A stretch of DNA of 64,000 nt from Rhizobium sp. CIAT894 (GCF_000172795.2 NZ_CP020947.1:1615001-1679000), one strand, 5' to 3'. Positions 26,013 through 35,411 are shown, counted from the first letter of the stretch. Program-made: numbers and translations. The notes: generated by a model not told the origin, from the letters alone.

Positions 26013-26174
26013 CTCCCCGTGAAGAACGGGGAGAGGGGACGTGCCCTGCGAGGCGTTAGCGGGGAACGGAGAGGTTGCGGCATATCCCCTTCGCCCCGCA
26101 AGCGGGGGTCCGAAGGACGGGTTGATACCCGTGGCTCGACCCCGGTGGTGCCGGCAGGCGGATGAGGGGCGGGC
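26009..26174. repeat. Palindromic rhizobial intergenic repeat (RIME-like), right part
   Basis: CCCTCTCCCCGT pairs with ACGGGGAGAGGG (12 bp, GAAGA loop, 26009-26037), followed by CGCCCCGCAAGCGGGG and a distal GAGGGGC. The last is complementary to GCCCCTC just left of the IS (24634-24640), so the insertion split one repeat unit. The style matches the RIME-type mosaic elements described in rhizobia; I assign it by look only. Confidence 0.6.
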
Positions 26175-26205
26175 ATCGGCGACATCTGACCGCACCTGAC
26201 CGCAC

Positions 26206-26256
26206 TTATCCCGCGCAGATGCACGGATCCAAATCCGAACTGTGGACGACGATCAC
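26206..26256 (-). pseudogene. vapC toxin remnant, first 16 codons
   Basis: A GTG at 26256 overlaps the stop of the antitoxin gene by four bases (GTGA), the usual vapBC coupling. The frame reads VIVVHSSDLDPCICAG and then TAA. The beginning matches the MIVVDSSVWID opening of PIN-domain toxins, with the first catalytic Asp already His. Everything after about ten residues is lost into the palindromic repeat region. It cannot make a toxin. Confidence 0.6.
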
Positions 26257-26462
26257 CGTCTGTCGGCCGGCTGGTTGCAACGTCTCTCTTCCAGGTCGCC
26301 TTCCCAGCCTATCCCCGCGAGATCTGCGATCGCATTTTTCCGGCGGTGCCTCTCGATGAGGATTCGTAAAGCCTGTTCGACGGCGGCCTCTTTTGTCGCC
26401 AATCCCGTGACGATCATTGCTGCGTCGAGCAAGCCATCATCGATATCGATCGTCGTCGGCAT
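26253..26462 (-). CDS. vapB: VapB-type antitoxin without its toxin
   Basis: A 69-residue protein starting at ATG 26462, which has GAGGTGG 4-5 nt upstream. The sequence MPTTIDIDDGLLDAAMIVTG then ATKEAAVEQALRILIERHRR is the ribbon-helix-helix-like N-terminus of the VapB/DUF2191 antitoxins: a beta-strand, then a helix with Thr-Lys-Glu. The tail (AIADLAGIGWEGDLEERRC) is the toxin-neutralising part in intact pairs. The downstream vapC is reduced to about 16 codons, so this is an orphan antitoxin. It may still bind its own promoter or neutralise a related toxin elsewhere. It diverges from no gene; rne lies upstream on the same strand. Confidence 0.75.
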   Translation of the reverse strand: MPTTIDIDDGLLDAAMIVTGLATKEAAVEQALRILIERHRRKNAIADLAGIGWEGDLEERRCNQPADRR

Positions 26463-26543
26463 GTCCACCTCGAGTGTACCACTATCGTGAACGTACACGC
26501 CCAGCCCCTAGGGTTCAACTTTGCTAAAGAAGCTCGCCACAAA

Positions 26544-26575
26544 CGAAAATCCGGCCGCGTCGCCGCGGCCGGATT
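26544..26575 (-). terminator. Intrinsic terminator of rne
   Basis: On the minus strand, AATCCGGCCGCG and CGCGGCCGGATT form a perfect 12-bp stem with a GCGA loop, ending in TTTTCG. It lies 27 bp after the rne stop. Confidence 0.85.
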
Positions 26576-26601
26576 GATCATTTACGTCCAAAAATCAGCG
26601 T

Positions 26602-29478
26602 TCAAAAGAAGCCGCGGCGCTGCCACCAGCCGGCTTTCTTCGGCTTGCCGTCGTCGCTTTCGCCATTTTCGCTGCGGGTGGATTTCACCGTCGGCTCGGA
26701 GGAGGTGATGTTGGATTCGCGGTTGGCGCGAACCGGCTTTGCCTCTTCCTGGGCGGGCGTTTCGAGATCGGCGGAGGCCTCGACCAGCTCCGGCTCGGCT
26801 TCGGCGACAGGGGCCGCTTCTACCACGGGCTCCTCGACCGGCGCTGCTGCTACTTTGCGGCGGCCGCGGCCACGGGCGGGCTTCACATCCTCGGTGACGA
26901 CGGCCACAGCCTCGACAGCGGCGGCTGCGGCCTGGCTTTCGCCAGCCTGCTCGGCGACCGCTTCGACAGTTTCGGCTTCCCCGGGAGCGCCTTCGTTCGA
27001 AACGTCGCCTTCGCCGTCTTCAGCGCCATTGTCTTCACCGGCTTCGCCGGCCGTCAGTTCGGAACCATCCTCGGCGCGGTTGCGGCGACCGCCGCGCTTG
27101 CCGCGACGGCGGCGCTTGCGGCGCTGCGATTCTTCGGTTTCAGCCTGTGTCTCAGGCGTGCCTTCGGCGTTTTCATCGCCTTCGCCGCCCTCGTCGTCAC
27201 CGTCCTCATCCTCCTCGCCGGCCTCACCAGCAGCCGATACCGGCTGCTCGGCATTGCCGTTGCGGCCGCGGCGGCGCCTGCGGCGCTTGCGCTTGCGGTT
27301 GCCGTCACCTTCGCCTTCCGAACGTGCAGCGACGGGTCGCTCGGCAGCGGCAGGCTTTTCCTCGAGTTCCTCGTCTTCGTCCTCATCCGCCTCGATGACG
27401 ATATCGTCGTCGTCATCCTCGGGAATGGCTGCGAAGTTGAAGAGCGTTTCGATCTTGACGGGGTTTTCGACAGCCTCGCCGCGATCGATCGCGAAATGCT
27501 GTGCGCCGACCGAACCGTCCGCATCAATGATGATCGCAACGCCGAAGCGGTTCTCGTAATCGATGATCGTCTGGCGCTTGTGGTTGAGCAGGTAGAGCGC
27601 GATGTCAGGCGTCGTGCGCACGGTGATGTTGTGCGTGGTGTTCTTCAGCAGATATTCCTCGATGCCGCGCAGCACATGCAGCGCGACCGAGGACTGCGAA
27701 CGCACATGGCCGCTGCCGCCGCAATGCGAGCAGACCTGCGTGGTCGATTCGAGAACCGATGCACGGATACGCTGGCGCGACATTTCAAGCAGGCCGAAAT
27801 GCGAGATCCGGCCGACCTGGATGCGGGCGCGGTCGTTCTTCAGGCACTCCTTCAGCTTCTTCTCGACGGCGCGGTTGTTGCGCTTCTCTTCCATGTCGAT
27901 GAAGTCGATGACGATCAGGCCGGCAAGGTCGCGCAGGCGAAGCTGGCGGGCGATTTCTTCCGCGGCTTCGAGGTTGGTCTGCAACGCGGTGTCCTCGATC
28001 GAGTGCTCGCGCGTCGAGCGGCCGGAGTTGACGTCTATCGAAACCAGCGCTTCCGTCTGGTTCATGATCAGGTAGCCGCCGGAACGCAGGGTCACCTGCG
28101 GTTGCAGCATGCGGTCGAGCTGGGCTTCGATGCCCGAGCGCGAGAAGATCGGGTGGATGTCGCGATAGGGCTGAACCACCTTGGCATGGCTCGGCATCAG
28201 CATCTTCATGAAGTCTTTCGCTTCACGATAGCCTTCTTCGCCGGCAACGATGATTTCGCCGATATCCTTGTTGTAGAGATCACGGATCGAGCGCTTGATC
28301 AGCGAGCCTTCCTCATAGACGAGGCAGGGCGCGGTGGAGGCGAGCGTCAGCGTGCGTACGTTTTCCCACAGGCGCATCAGATATTCGAAGTCGCGCTTGA
28401 CCTCGACCTTGGTGCGGTTGGCGCCGGCGGTGCGAAGAATGACGCCCATGCCCTGCGGCACTTCGAGCATGCGCGCGATTTCCTTCAGGCGCTTGCGGTC
28501 GGCAGGGTTGGTGATCTTGCGGGAAATGCCGCCGCCGCGCGCCGTGTTCGGCATCAGCACGGAATAACGGCCGGCGAGCGAGAGATAGGTGGTAAGGGCT
28601 GCACCCTTGTTGCCGCGTTCTTCCTTGGCGACCTGCACGAGCAGAATCTGGCGGCGCTTGATGACTTCCTGGATGCGGTACTGCTTGCGCGGCTTGCGCT
28701 GCACGCGGTCCGGCACCTCTTCCATGGCGTCTTCGGCGCCGACCGATTCGATCACTTCCTCTTCGCCGTGGTCGTCATCGTCGTCGTCATCGTCGTGGCG
28801 ACGCTTGTTGGTGTCGATGTCCTCGGAGATTTCGTCTGTTTCCACCATTGCGGCCATCGTGCCGCCGGTCGAACCGTCATCTTCGTTGTCGACGCTGGAA
28901 GCGCCTTCGGCTTCGACATCAGTGGGAACGGCGTCCTCGGTCGCGGTCGTCTCAGGCGCCGGCTCGGCTGCCTTCTTGCGGCTGCGGCGCGGTCTGGCCT
29001 TCTTGGCCGGTGCTTCCTCGGCGGCCTCGGGCGATGCGGCTGCCTCTACCGCAGCGGCTGCCGGCTCTTCCGCTACATCTGCCGTTTCCGGCACTTCTGC
29101 CGGCACGATACCGACATCCGGCTGATCCTGCTTGGACAGGTCGACCATCGGCGCGGTTTCGACATGCTCGACATCGTCGTCGCGGCGATGCTCCTCGGCT
29201 TCGGCCCGAAGCAGCGCCTGACGGTCGGCGAGCGGTATCTGATAATAGTCGGGATGGATTTCGGCGAAGGCCAGGAAGCCGTGCCGGTTGCCGCCGTAAT
29301 CGACGAAGGCGGCCTGCAGCGAGGGCTCGACCCTCGTTACCTTTGCAAGATAGATGTTGCCGCGGATCTGCTTCTTGTGCTGGGACTCGAAGTCAAATTC
29401 TTCTATGCGGTTCCCGCGAACGACAACGACGCGCGTCTCTTCCTCGTGAGACGCATCGATAAGCATTTTGTCTGCCAT
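26602..29478 (-). CDS. rne: Ribonuclease E
   Basis: A 958-residue endonuclease, the core of the RNA degradosome. The S1 domain begins near residue 35 (IRGNIYLAKVTRVEPSLQAAFVDYG) but is interrupted by about 190 acidic, Ala/Pro/Glu-rich residues with a run of eight Asp (about residues 95-270). It resumes at KRRQILLVQVAKEERGNKGA. The DNase I-like catalytic domain carries VSIDVNSGRS and IVIDFIDMEEKRNN, and the zinc-link is CSHCGGSG. The C-terminal 300 residues are disordered with Arg-rich (RKRKRRRRRRGRNG) and Glu-rich blocks, as expected for RNA and partner binding. RNase E autoregulates through its 5' leader in other bacteria. Confidence 0.96.
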   Translation of the reverse strand: MADKMLIDASHEEETRVVVVRGNRIEEFDFESQHKKQIRGNIYLAKVTRVEPSLQAAFVDYGGNRHGFLAFAEIHPDYYQIPLADRQALLRAEAEEHRRDDDVEHVETAPMVDLSKQDQPDVGIVPAEVPETADVAEEPAAAAVEAAASPEAAEEAPAKKARPRRSRKKAAEPAPETTATEDAVPTDVEAEGASSVDNEDDGSTGGTMAAMVETDEISEDIDTNKRRHDDDDDDDDHGEEEVIESVGAEDAMEEVPDRVQRKPRKQYRIQEVIKRRQILLVQVAKEERGNKGAALTTYLSLAGRYSVLMPNTARGGGISRKITNPADRKRLKEIARMLEVPQGMGVILRTAGANRTKVEVKRDFEYLMRLWENVRTLTLASTAPCLVYEEGSLIKRSIRDLYNKDIGEIIVAGEEGYREAKDFMKMLMPSHAKVVQPYRDIHPIFSRSGIEAQLDRMLQPQVTLRSGGYLIMNQTEALVSIDVNSGRSTREHSIEDTALQTNLEAAEEIARQLRLRDLAGLIVIDFIDMEEKRNNRAVEKKLKECLKNDRARIQVGRISHFGLLEMSRQRIRASVLESTTQVCSHCGGSGHVRSQSSVALHVLRGIEEYLLKNTTHNITVRTTPDIALYLLNHKRQTIIDYENRFGVAIIIDADGSVGAQHFAIDRGEAVENPVKIETLFNFAAIPEDDDDDIVIEADEDEDEELEEKPAAAERPVAARSEGEGDGNRKRKRRRRRRGRNGNAEQPVSAAGEAGEEDEDGDDEGGEGDENAEGTPETQAETEESQRRKRRRRGKRGGRRNRAEDGSELTAGEAGEDNGAEDGEGDVSNEGAPGEAETVEAVAEQAGESQAAAAAVEAVAVVTEDVKPARGRGRRKVAAAPVEEPVVEAAPVAEAEPELVEASADLETPAQEEAKPVRANRESNITSSEPTVKSTRSENGESDDGKPKKAGWWQRRGFF

Positions 29479-30030
29479 GTAAGCTGTGCTCCTCGGCGTG
29501 GCCGCGAGAGCGCATTTCCGACTGCTGTTGAAACAGAAGGAATGCGGTCCACTGTAGCCGCGCCGGATAATGAAAGTCGCGCCTGATGCGAGGGGGAGGG
29601 CAGCAGCCAGACCGCAGCCGGAACCATGTCGGTCCGGGGCCTGTACACTTCAGATAAAACCTGCTGCGAAACCATCAACAACCAAGCGTGATCGACAAAT
29701 ACGAAGACCCGTTCGGGTCCGATGAGTTTGCTCCCTGAGAGCGTGGTGGCTGATCCACCAATGAATTCCGACAATAAGCCGGAAAATCAGGATCCAGTTC
29801 TAGGGATGAAGCGCATGAGACGGCGGACGATGACCGGTGTGGCGCCAGGTCCTGATCTGGCTGGCAGCCTTTGCGGCGACTCTATCCCGTCAACACTTTA
29901 CCCTAAAATTCGTTGTATGTTTTCTGTGTCACAATAGCAAGGGAAAAGCCAAATGTGCCATAATATTGATGGATTTCAGAACGCATAGAAGCTGGGGATA
30001 AAGTGATCGCGATTCGGCAGGCCGCAACCG
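29479..30030. other. Intergenic region between rne and the amidase gene
   Basis: 552 bp between divergent genes. The part next to rne would be its long 5' leader, commonly used for autoregulation, but I see no single dominant hairpin. No open frame here has a ribosome binding site or family resemblance. Promoters for both genes must lie inside; I could not fix them. Confidence 0.6.
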
Positions 30031-31359
30031 GTGTTTCGTCACGGCGACGTTCGCCGCGGCCGTGTCGGCTCCATCGCAGTACAGATAGGGTGTGGCGGTT
30101 TATTGTTTAAGAGGGCTCGGAACACGGCGAAATCCGCGGGTTGGCGATCGACATTCGCAAGGCGGGTTCTGACGGCGCTTCTGGCGATTGTTCTCCTGCC
30201 GGCCGTCGCTGCTTCCGTCGAAGCCGGCGATCCGCTGCTTGCTTATGGCGCGCGCATCGTCGGCGACGATGCAAGGACGCGCATCGTCATCGATTTCGAT
30301 CGCGAGCCGCGCTTCTCCGTCCACTATATCGCCAATCCGGAACGCATCGTCATCGACCTGCCGGCGACTGCCTTCGGTTTTCCGGCCAAGGATCTCGCCG
30401 CCCGCGGCCTGTTCAAGGATATCCGTTACGGCAAGATGGACGAGGAAAGCGCCCGCATCGTGCTGACGACGGCAGGCCCGGTGAAGCTGGCGCTCGCCAA
30501 GGTGCAGGCCGACGAGGCCGGCAAGGGGCATCGTCTCGTGCTCGATGCCGAGATGATCGACAAGCAGGCCTTTACCGAGCTGGTCAGGACCCAATCCTGG
30601 AGCGACCGGACCGAGGCGGCCCAGACGACCAGTGCCATTCCGGCGCCCGAGAAGACTGCTCCCGGCGATTTCGTCATCGCCGTCGACGCCGGCCATGGCG
30701 GCATCGATACCGGCGCGATCGGCGTCGACACCAAGACCGAGGAAAAGCAGGTGACGCTCGCCTTCGCCAAGGCCTTGACCGACCGGCTGAACAAGGAGCC
30801 GGGCATCAAGGCTTTCCTGACGCGCGAAGATGACGAGTTCCTGTCGCTTTCGCAGCGCGTGCTGATCGCCCGCCAGAACCATGCCGGGCTGTTCATTTCG
30901 CTGCATGCCGACACGCTGAAGCAGAAGGATATCCGCGGCGCCACCGTCTATACGATCTCCGACAAGGCATCCGACAAGCTCGCCGCCGACCTTGCTGAAC
31001 GTGAAAACCTTTCCGACCAGATCGCCGGCAAGGAGACCGTCGCCGAGCCGCCCGAGGTCGCCGATATCCTGCTCGATCTGACGCGGCGCGAGACCCAGGC
31101 CTTCTCGATCTCACTGGCCGAGAGCGTGCTGAATTCCTTCAAGGATCAGGTCGGCACCATCAACAATCCGCACCGTCATGCCGGCTTCCGCGTGCTGCAG
31201 GCCCCCGACGTGCCGTCGATCCTTCTCGAACTTGGGTTCCTTTCGAATGCCGAGGACGAAAAACTGCTGCTCGACGAGACCTGGCGCGGCAAGACCGTCG
31301 GTCTTTTGACCGAGGCGGTGAAGCGATACCGTGCCGCCGTCATGGCGAATGGCGGCTGA
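30031..31359 (+). CDS. amiC: N-acetylmuramoyl-L-alanine amidase with AMIN domain
   Basis: A 442-residue periplasmic amidase that cleaves peptide from glycan during septum splitting. The start is uncertain (GTG 30031, or TTG 30103, closer to the signal segment). A basic N-terminus leads into the hydrophobic span VLTALLAIVLLPAVAASVEA. The AMIN targeting domain follows (about 65-180: RTRIVIDFDREPRFSVHYI). The Amidase_3 catalytic domain (about 215-435) has zinc ligands in VIAVDAGHGGIDTG, the His of FISLHADT, and the catalytic Glu in SILLELGFLSNAED. In other bacteria an EnvC- or NlpD-type activator is needed. It is followed by mrcA on the same strand. Confidence 0.92.
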   Translation: MFRHGDVRRGRVGSIAVQIGCGGLLFKRARNTAKSAGWRSTFARRVLTALLAIVLLPAVAASVEAGDPLLAYGARIVGDDARTRIVIDFDREPRFSVHYIANPERIVIDLPATAFGFPAKDLAARGLFKDIRYGKMDEESARIVLTTAGPVKLALAKVQADEAGKGHRLVLDAEMIDKQAFTELVRTQSWSDRTEAAQTTSAIPAPEKTAPGDFVIAVDAGHGGIDTGAIGVDTKTEEKQVTLAFAKALTDRLNKEPGIKAFLTREDDEFLSLSQRVLIARQNHAGLFISLHADTLKQKDIRGATVYTISDKASDKLAADLAERENLSDQIAGKETVAEPPEVADILLDLTRRETQAFSISLAESVLNSFKDQVGTINNPHRHAGFRVLQAPDVPSILLELGFLSNAEDEKLLLDETWRGKTVGLLTEAVKRYRAAVMANGG

Positions 31360-31722
31360 CGCATTTTGTCCGGAACTCCAGTCGCGGTCGCGGGCGGCGG
31401 CATCCATGAAAACAAAGACTTAAAGTGCATCGCATGAATCGAATTCTGAAGCGGACGCTTTAAGATTGGCGGTGCGGACGGGCGTTGCTTGGATGTGACA
31501 GTCCCTGGGAAACGCCGAGTTGGCGGTGAATGCGACGGACAGAGCCCTATTTTCCTCACAATCGCGCCGTTACTCCGGCTTATGTTTCCTAAGCCTTGAG
31601 CGCGGAATCGGCTTGTGGCGGTAGCGCTCATGGAGTAAGCCGCGCAACGTGCAAATTGCCTTGATCTATGCAATCGTTGCGTCCGCGCCGATTGAAGATC
31701 GAAGAGACCGGTAGCTGAAAAT
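31360..31722. other. Intergenic region between the amidase gene and mrcA
   Basis: 363 bp with no credible gene. It includes an AT-rich segment with GAATCGAATTC (about 31436-31446) and a short run of Cys/Gly-poor sequence before mrcA. The mrcA promoter is expected here but no convincing hexamers stood out. Confidence 0.5.
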
Positions 31723-34182
31723 ATGGTTAGACTTTTTGGATATTTCTTCGGAATGGCCTGCGTCCTGTTTCTGGTCGCGGCGGCGGGTGTTGCCATCTAT
31801 CTCGCCAACGTCGCGAAGGATCTCCCGGACTATGCCGTTCTGAACAGCTACGCGCCGCCGGTAACCACCCGCGTCCACGCCGGCAACGGCGCTCTGATGG
31901 CCGAATATGCCAAGGAAAAGCGTCTCTTCCTGCCGATCCAGGCCATCCCCGACCGCGTGAAGGCCGCTTTCCTTTCGGCTGAAGACAAGAACTTCTACAA
32001 TCATCCGGGCGTCGATCTTACCGGTCTCGGCCGCGCAATCCTCGTCAACCTGCAGAATTTCGGTTCCGGCCGCCGCCCGGTCGGCGCCTCGACGATCACC
32101 CAGCAGGTGGCCAAGAACTTCCTTTTGAGTTCCGACCAGACGATCGACCGCAAGATCAAGGAAGCGATCCTCTCCTTCCGTATCGAGCAGGCCTACAGCA
32201 AGGACAAGATCCTCGAGCTCTATCTGAACGAGATCTTCTTCGGCATGAATTCCTACGGCATCGCCGGCGCCGCACTCACCTATTTCAACAAATCCGTGAC
32301 CGAACTGACCGTCGCCGAGGCCGCCTATCTCGCCTCCTTGCCGAAGGGGCCTGCCAATTACCATCCTTTCCGCCACCCGGAAGCAGCGCTTGAGCGCCGT
32401 AACTGGGTGATCGACCGCATGGTCGAGAACGGCTACGTCAGCCAGAGCGACGGCGAGGAAGCCAAGAAGCAGCCGCTCGGCGTCACGGCCCGCTCGACCG
32501 GCCCGTCGCTTTTCGCTTCGGATTATTTCGCCGAAGCGGTGCGCCGCCAGCTGATCGACCAATACGGCGAGAAGGTCCTCTATGAGGGCGGCCTTTCGGT
32601 GCGCACGTCGCTCGATCCGCAGATGCAGCTGGCTGCCCGCAAGGCGCTGCAGGACGGCCTTGTCACCTATGACGAGCGCCGCGGTTTCCACGGCCCGATC
32701 AAGCAGATCGATGCAAGCGGTGACTGGGGCAAGGCGCTTGCCGATATTCCGGCACTTGCCGACGTGCCGGAATGGCAGCTTGCCGTCGTGCTCGCCGTGT
32801 CCGACGCCAACGTCGACATCGGCCTGCAGCCGGCCAAGGATGCAAGCGGCAAGGTTTCCGCCGACCGTCAACGCGGCACGATCGAGGCCAAGAACATGCA
32901 ATGGGCTTTCCGTTCGTCCGACGGCGCCCGCAAGACCACGAAATCGCCGGTCGGCGCCGTCGCCCCGGGTGACGTTGTCTATGTCGCCAAGCTCGGCGGC
33001 GACGCCTCGACCTCCTATCGCCTGCAGCAGCCGCCGAAGGTGCAGGGCGGCCTGGTCGCCATGGACCCGAAGACCGGGCGCGTGCTCGCCATGGTCGGCG
33101 GCTTCTCCTATTCGCAGTCCGAATTCAACCGCGCCACCCAGGCGATGCGCCAGCCGGGCTCCTCGTTCAAGCCCTTCGTCTACGCTGCGGCGATGGACAA
33201 TGGCTATACGCCGGCTTCCGTCATCATGGATGCGCCGATCGAGATCGTCTCCGGCGGCCAGGTCTGGAAGCCGGAAAACTACGGCGGCGAAGTCGGCGGC
33301 CCGTCGACGCTGCGCTCGGGCATCGAGCATTCGCGCAACCTGATGACGGTGCGCCTTGCAAACGATCTCGGCATGAACATCGTCGCCGAATATGCCGAGC
33401 GCTTCGGCATCTACGATCACATGCTGCCGGTTCTCTCCATGTCGCTCGGCGCGGGCGACACGACGGTGCTGCGCATGGTCTCGGCCTATTCGGTCATCGC
33501 CAATGGCGGCAAGCAGATCAAGCCGACCTTGATCGACCGCATTCAGGACCGCTACGGCAAGACGATCTTCAAGCATGAGGAGCGTCTCTGCGAGGGCTGC
33601 AATGCCGGCGACTGGCAAAACCAGGAAGAGCCCAACGTCGTCGACAACCGCGAAACCGTTCTCGACCCGATGACCGCCTATCAGATCACCTCGATGATGC
33701 AGGGCGTCATCCAGCGCGGCACCGCCGCCGGCAAGGTCGATCTCGGCGGCCGCGATGTCGCCGGCAAGACCGGCACCACCAACGACGAGAAGGACGCCTG
33801 GTTCGTCGGCTTCACGCCGGATCTGGTCGCCGGCCTCTATATGGGCTTCGATACGCCGGCCCCGCTCGGCCGCGGCGGCACCGGCGGCGGTCTTTCCGCC
33901 CCGATCTTCAACGAATTCATGCAGGCTGCCGTCAAGGATACGCCGGAATCAAAATTCGTCATCCCGGCGGGCATGAACCTGATTTCGATCGACCGCAAGA
34001 CCGGCATGGCCGCCGCCGACGGCGATCCGAACACCATCATCGAGGCCTTCAAGCCCGGCACCGGTCCGGCCGACAGCTTCTCCGTCATCGGCATGGACGG
34101 CACCATGGCGCCGGAGGAGATCCTGAAGACCTCGCCGCAGGCCAACCAGGCCGTCCAGACCGGTACGCCCGGCCTGTTCTGA
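31723..34182 (+). CDS. mrcA: Penicillin-binding protein 1A (bifunctional)
   Basis: An 819-residue class A PBP that both polymerises and crosslinks peptidoglycan. It has an N-terminal membrane anchor (about residues 5-28). The GT51 glycosyltransferase domain (about 55-235) has the catalytic Glu in LSAEDKNFYNHPGVD and GASTITQQVAKNFLLS. The transpeptidase domain has all three motifs: SSFK with the nucleophile Ser480 (QPGSSFKPFVYAAAMD), SRN in EHSRNLMTVRLA, and KTGTT in AGKTGTTNDEKDAWF. The inserted domain between GT and TP (about 300-440) is the OB-like region of the proteobacterial PBP1A. It has its own terminator at 34199. Confidence 0.96.
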   Translation: MVRLFGYFFGMACVLFLVAAAGVAIYLANVAKDLPDYAVLNSYAPPVTTRVHAGNGALMAEYAKEKRLFLPIQAIPDRVKAAFLSAEDKNFYNHPGVDLTGLGRAILVNLQNFGSGRRPVGASTITQQVAKNFLLSSDQTIDRKIKEAILSFRIEQAYSKDKILELYLNEIFFGMNSYGIAGAALTYFNKSVTELTVAEAAYLASLPKGPANYHPFRHPEAALERRNWVIDRMVENGYVSQSDGEEAKKQPLGVTARSTGPSLFASDYFAEAVRRQLIDQYGEKVLYEGGLSVRTSLDPQMQLAARKALQDGLVTYDERRGFHGPIKQIDASGDWGKALADIPALADVPEWQLAVVLAVSDANVDIGLQPAKDASGKVSADRQRGTIEAKNMQWAFRSSDGARKTTKSPVGAVAPGDVVYVAKLGGDASTSYRLQQPPKVQGGLVAMDPKTGRVLAMVGGFSYSQSEFNRATQAMRQPGSSFKPFVYAAAMDNGYTPASVIMDAPIEIVSGGQVWKPENYGGEVGGPSTLRSGIEHSRNLMTVRLANDLGMNIVAEYAERFGIYDHMLPVLSMSLGAGDTTVLRMVSAYSVIANGGKQIKPTLIDRIQDRYGKTIFKHEERLCEGCNAGDWQNQEEPNVVDNRETVLDPMTAYQITSMMQGVIQRGTAAGKVDLGGRDVAGKTGTTNDEKDAWFVGFTPDLVAGLYMGFDTPAPLGRGGTGGGLSAPIFNEFMQAAVKDTPESKFVIPAGMNLISIDRKTGMAAADGDPNTIIEAFKPGTGPADSFSVIGMDGTMAPEEILKTSPQANQAVQTGTPGLF

Positions 34183-34198
34183 CCGCCGAATTTTTGAA

Positions 34199-34240
34199 CG
34201 CCCGCTGCGGCCTTTACATCCGCTGCGGGCGTCTTTATTC
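34199..34240 (+). terminator. Terminator of mrcA
   Basis: CGCCCGCTGCGG and CCGCTGCGGGCG pair over 12 bp with one T-T mismatch around a 9-nt loop, followed by TCTTTATT. It starts 17 bp after the stop codon. Confidence 0.8.
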
Positions 34241-34279
34241 ACCGGAATTCGAAGAAGACCGTTACAGAGAAGCAGGAAA

Positions 34280-35411
34280 ATGCGAGCCGAAATCGAAAAT
34301 GTGGTCGATGAAACCAAGCAGGCTATCACCCTGCTGAGGAGGCATCTTTGACTGGGACCAGGCGATAAGACGACTGGACTGGTTGAACAACAAGGCAGAG
34401 GATCCGAACCTCTGGAACGACGCTTCCGAAGCGCAGAAGCTGATGCGCGAGCGCCAGCAGCTGGATGACGGCATCAACGGCGTCAGGCAGCTCGAACAAC
34501 AGCTGAACGATAATATCGAGCTGATCGAGCTCGGCGAGGAAGAGGGCGATCAGAGCGTCGTCAAGGAGGCCGAGGACGCGCTGAAGGCCCTGAAGGCCGA
34601 GGCCGCTCGCCGCCAGGTGGAGGCGATGCTCTCCGGTGAGGCCGACAGCAACGACACCTATCTCGAAGTTCATTCCGGCGCCGGCGGCACCGAAAGCCAG
34701 GACTGGGCGAACATGCTGCTGCGCATGTACACCCGTTGGGCAGAGCGCCAGCGTTTCAAGGTCGAGCTTCTCGAGGTCCACGACGGCGAAGAGGCGGGCA
34801 TCAAATCCGCAACCCTGCTCGTCAAGGGCCACAATGCCTACGGCTGGCTCAAGACGGAATCGGGCGTGCACCGGCTGGTGCGCATCTCGCCCTACGACAG
34901 CAACGCGCGCCGCCACACCTCGTTCTCGTCGATCTGGGTCTATCCCGTCGTCGACGACTCGATCCAGATCGAGATCAACGAAAGCGACTGCCGCATCGAT
35001 ACCTATCGTTCGTCGGGCGCCGGCGGCCAGCACGTCAACACGACGGACTCGGCCGTGCGCATCACTCATATGCCGACCGGTATCGTCGTGCAGTGCCAGC
35101 AGGAGCGTTCGCAGCACAAGAACCGCGCCAAGGCCTGGGACATGCTGCGTGCCCGCATGTACGAAGCGGAGCTGAAGAAGCGTGAGGACGCCGCCAACGC
35201 CGAAGCCGCCTCCAAGACGGATATCGGCTGGGGCCATCAGATCCGCTCCTACGTGCTGCAGCCCTACCAGCTGGTCAAGGACCTACGCACCGGCGTTGCC
35301 AGCACCGCGCCTGATGATGTGCTCGACGGCGATCTGAATGAGTTCATGGAAGCAGCCCTTGCCCACCGCATCAGCGGCGCCGCCGACGCGGTCGTCGAGG
35401 ATGTCGACTGA
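34280..35411 (+). CDS. prfB: Peptide chain release factor 2, needs programmed +1 frameshift
   Basis: RF2 of 376 residues that ends translation at UGA and UAA. The first frame starts at ATG 34280 ([20 protein letters not shown]) and stops at TGA 34349. Decoding continues one base on, at GAC 34350, to give [20 protein letters not shown]. The GGQ peptidyl-hydrolysis motif is in [19 protein letters not shown]. The codon-reading tripeptide, Ser-Pro-Phe in E. coli, is Ser-Pro-Tyr here ([16 protein letters not shown]). The upstream region of helices and the coiled-coil ([18 protein letters not shown]) fit the family. Frameshift efficiency depends on RF2 level, so the protein controls its own synthesis. 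Confidence 0.97.
34337..34352 (+). promoter_or_regulatory. Programmed +1 frameshift site of prfB
   Basis: AGGAGG (34337-34342), a 3-nt gap, then CTT TGA C: an internal Shine-Dalgarno sequence at the E. coli spacing, the CTT slip codon, the in-frame TGA at 34349-34351 and a C after the stop codon. All elements of the classical RF2 autoregulatory signal are present. Confidence 0.96.

Noticed and set aside
28650..29125. Ser-rich plus-strand frames opposite the acidic part of rne
   Set aside because: Low-complexity shadow of the Asp/Glu/Ala codons on the coding strand.
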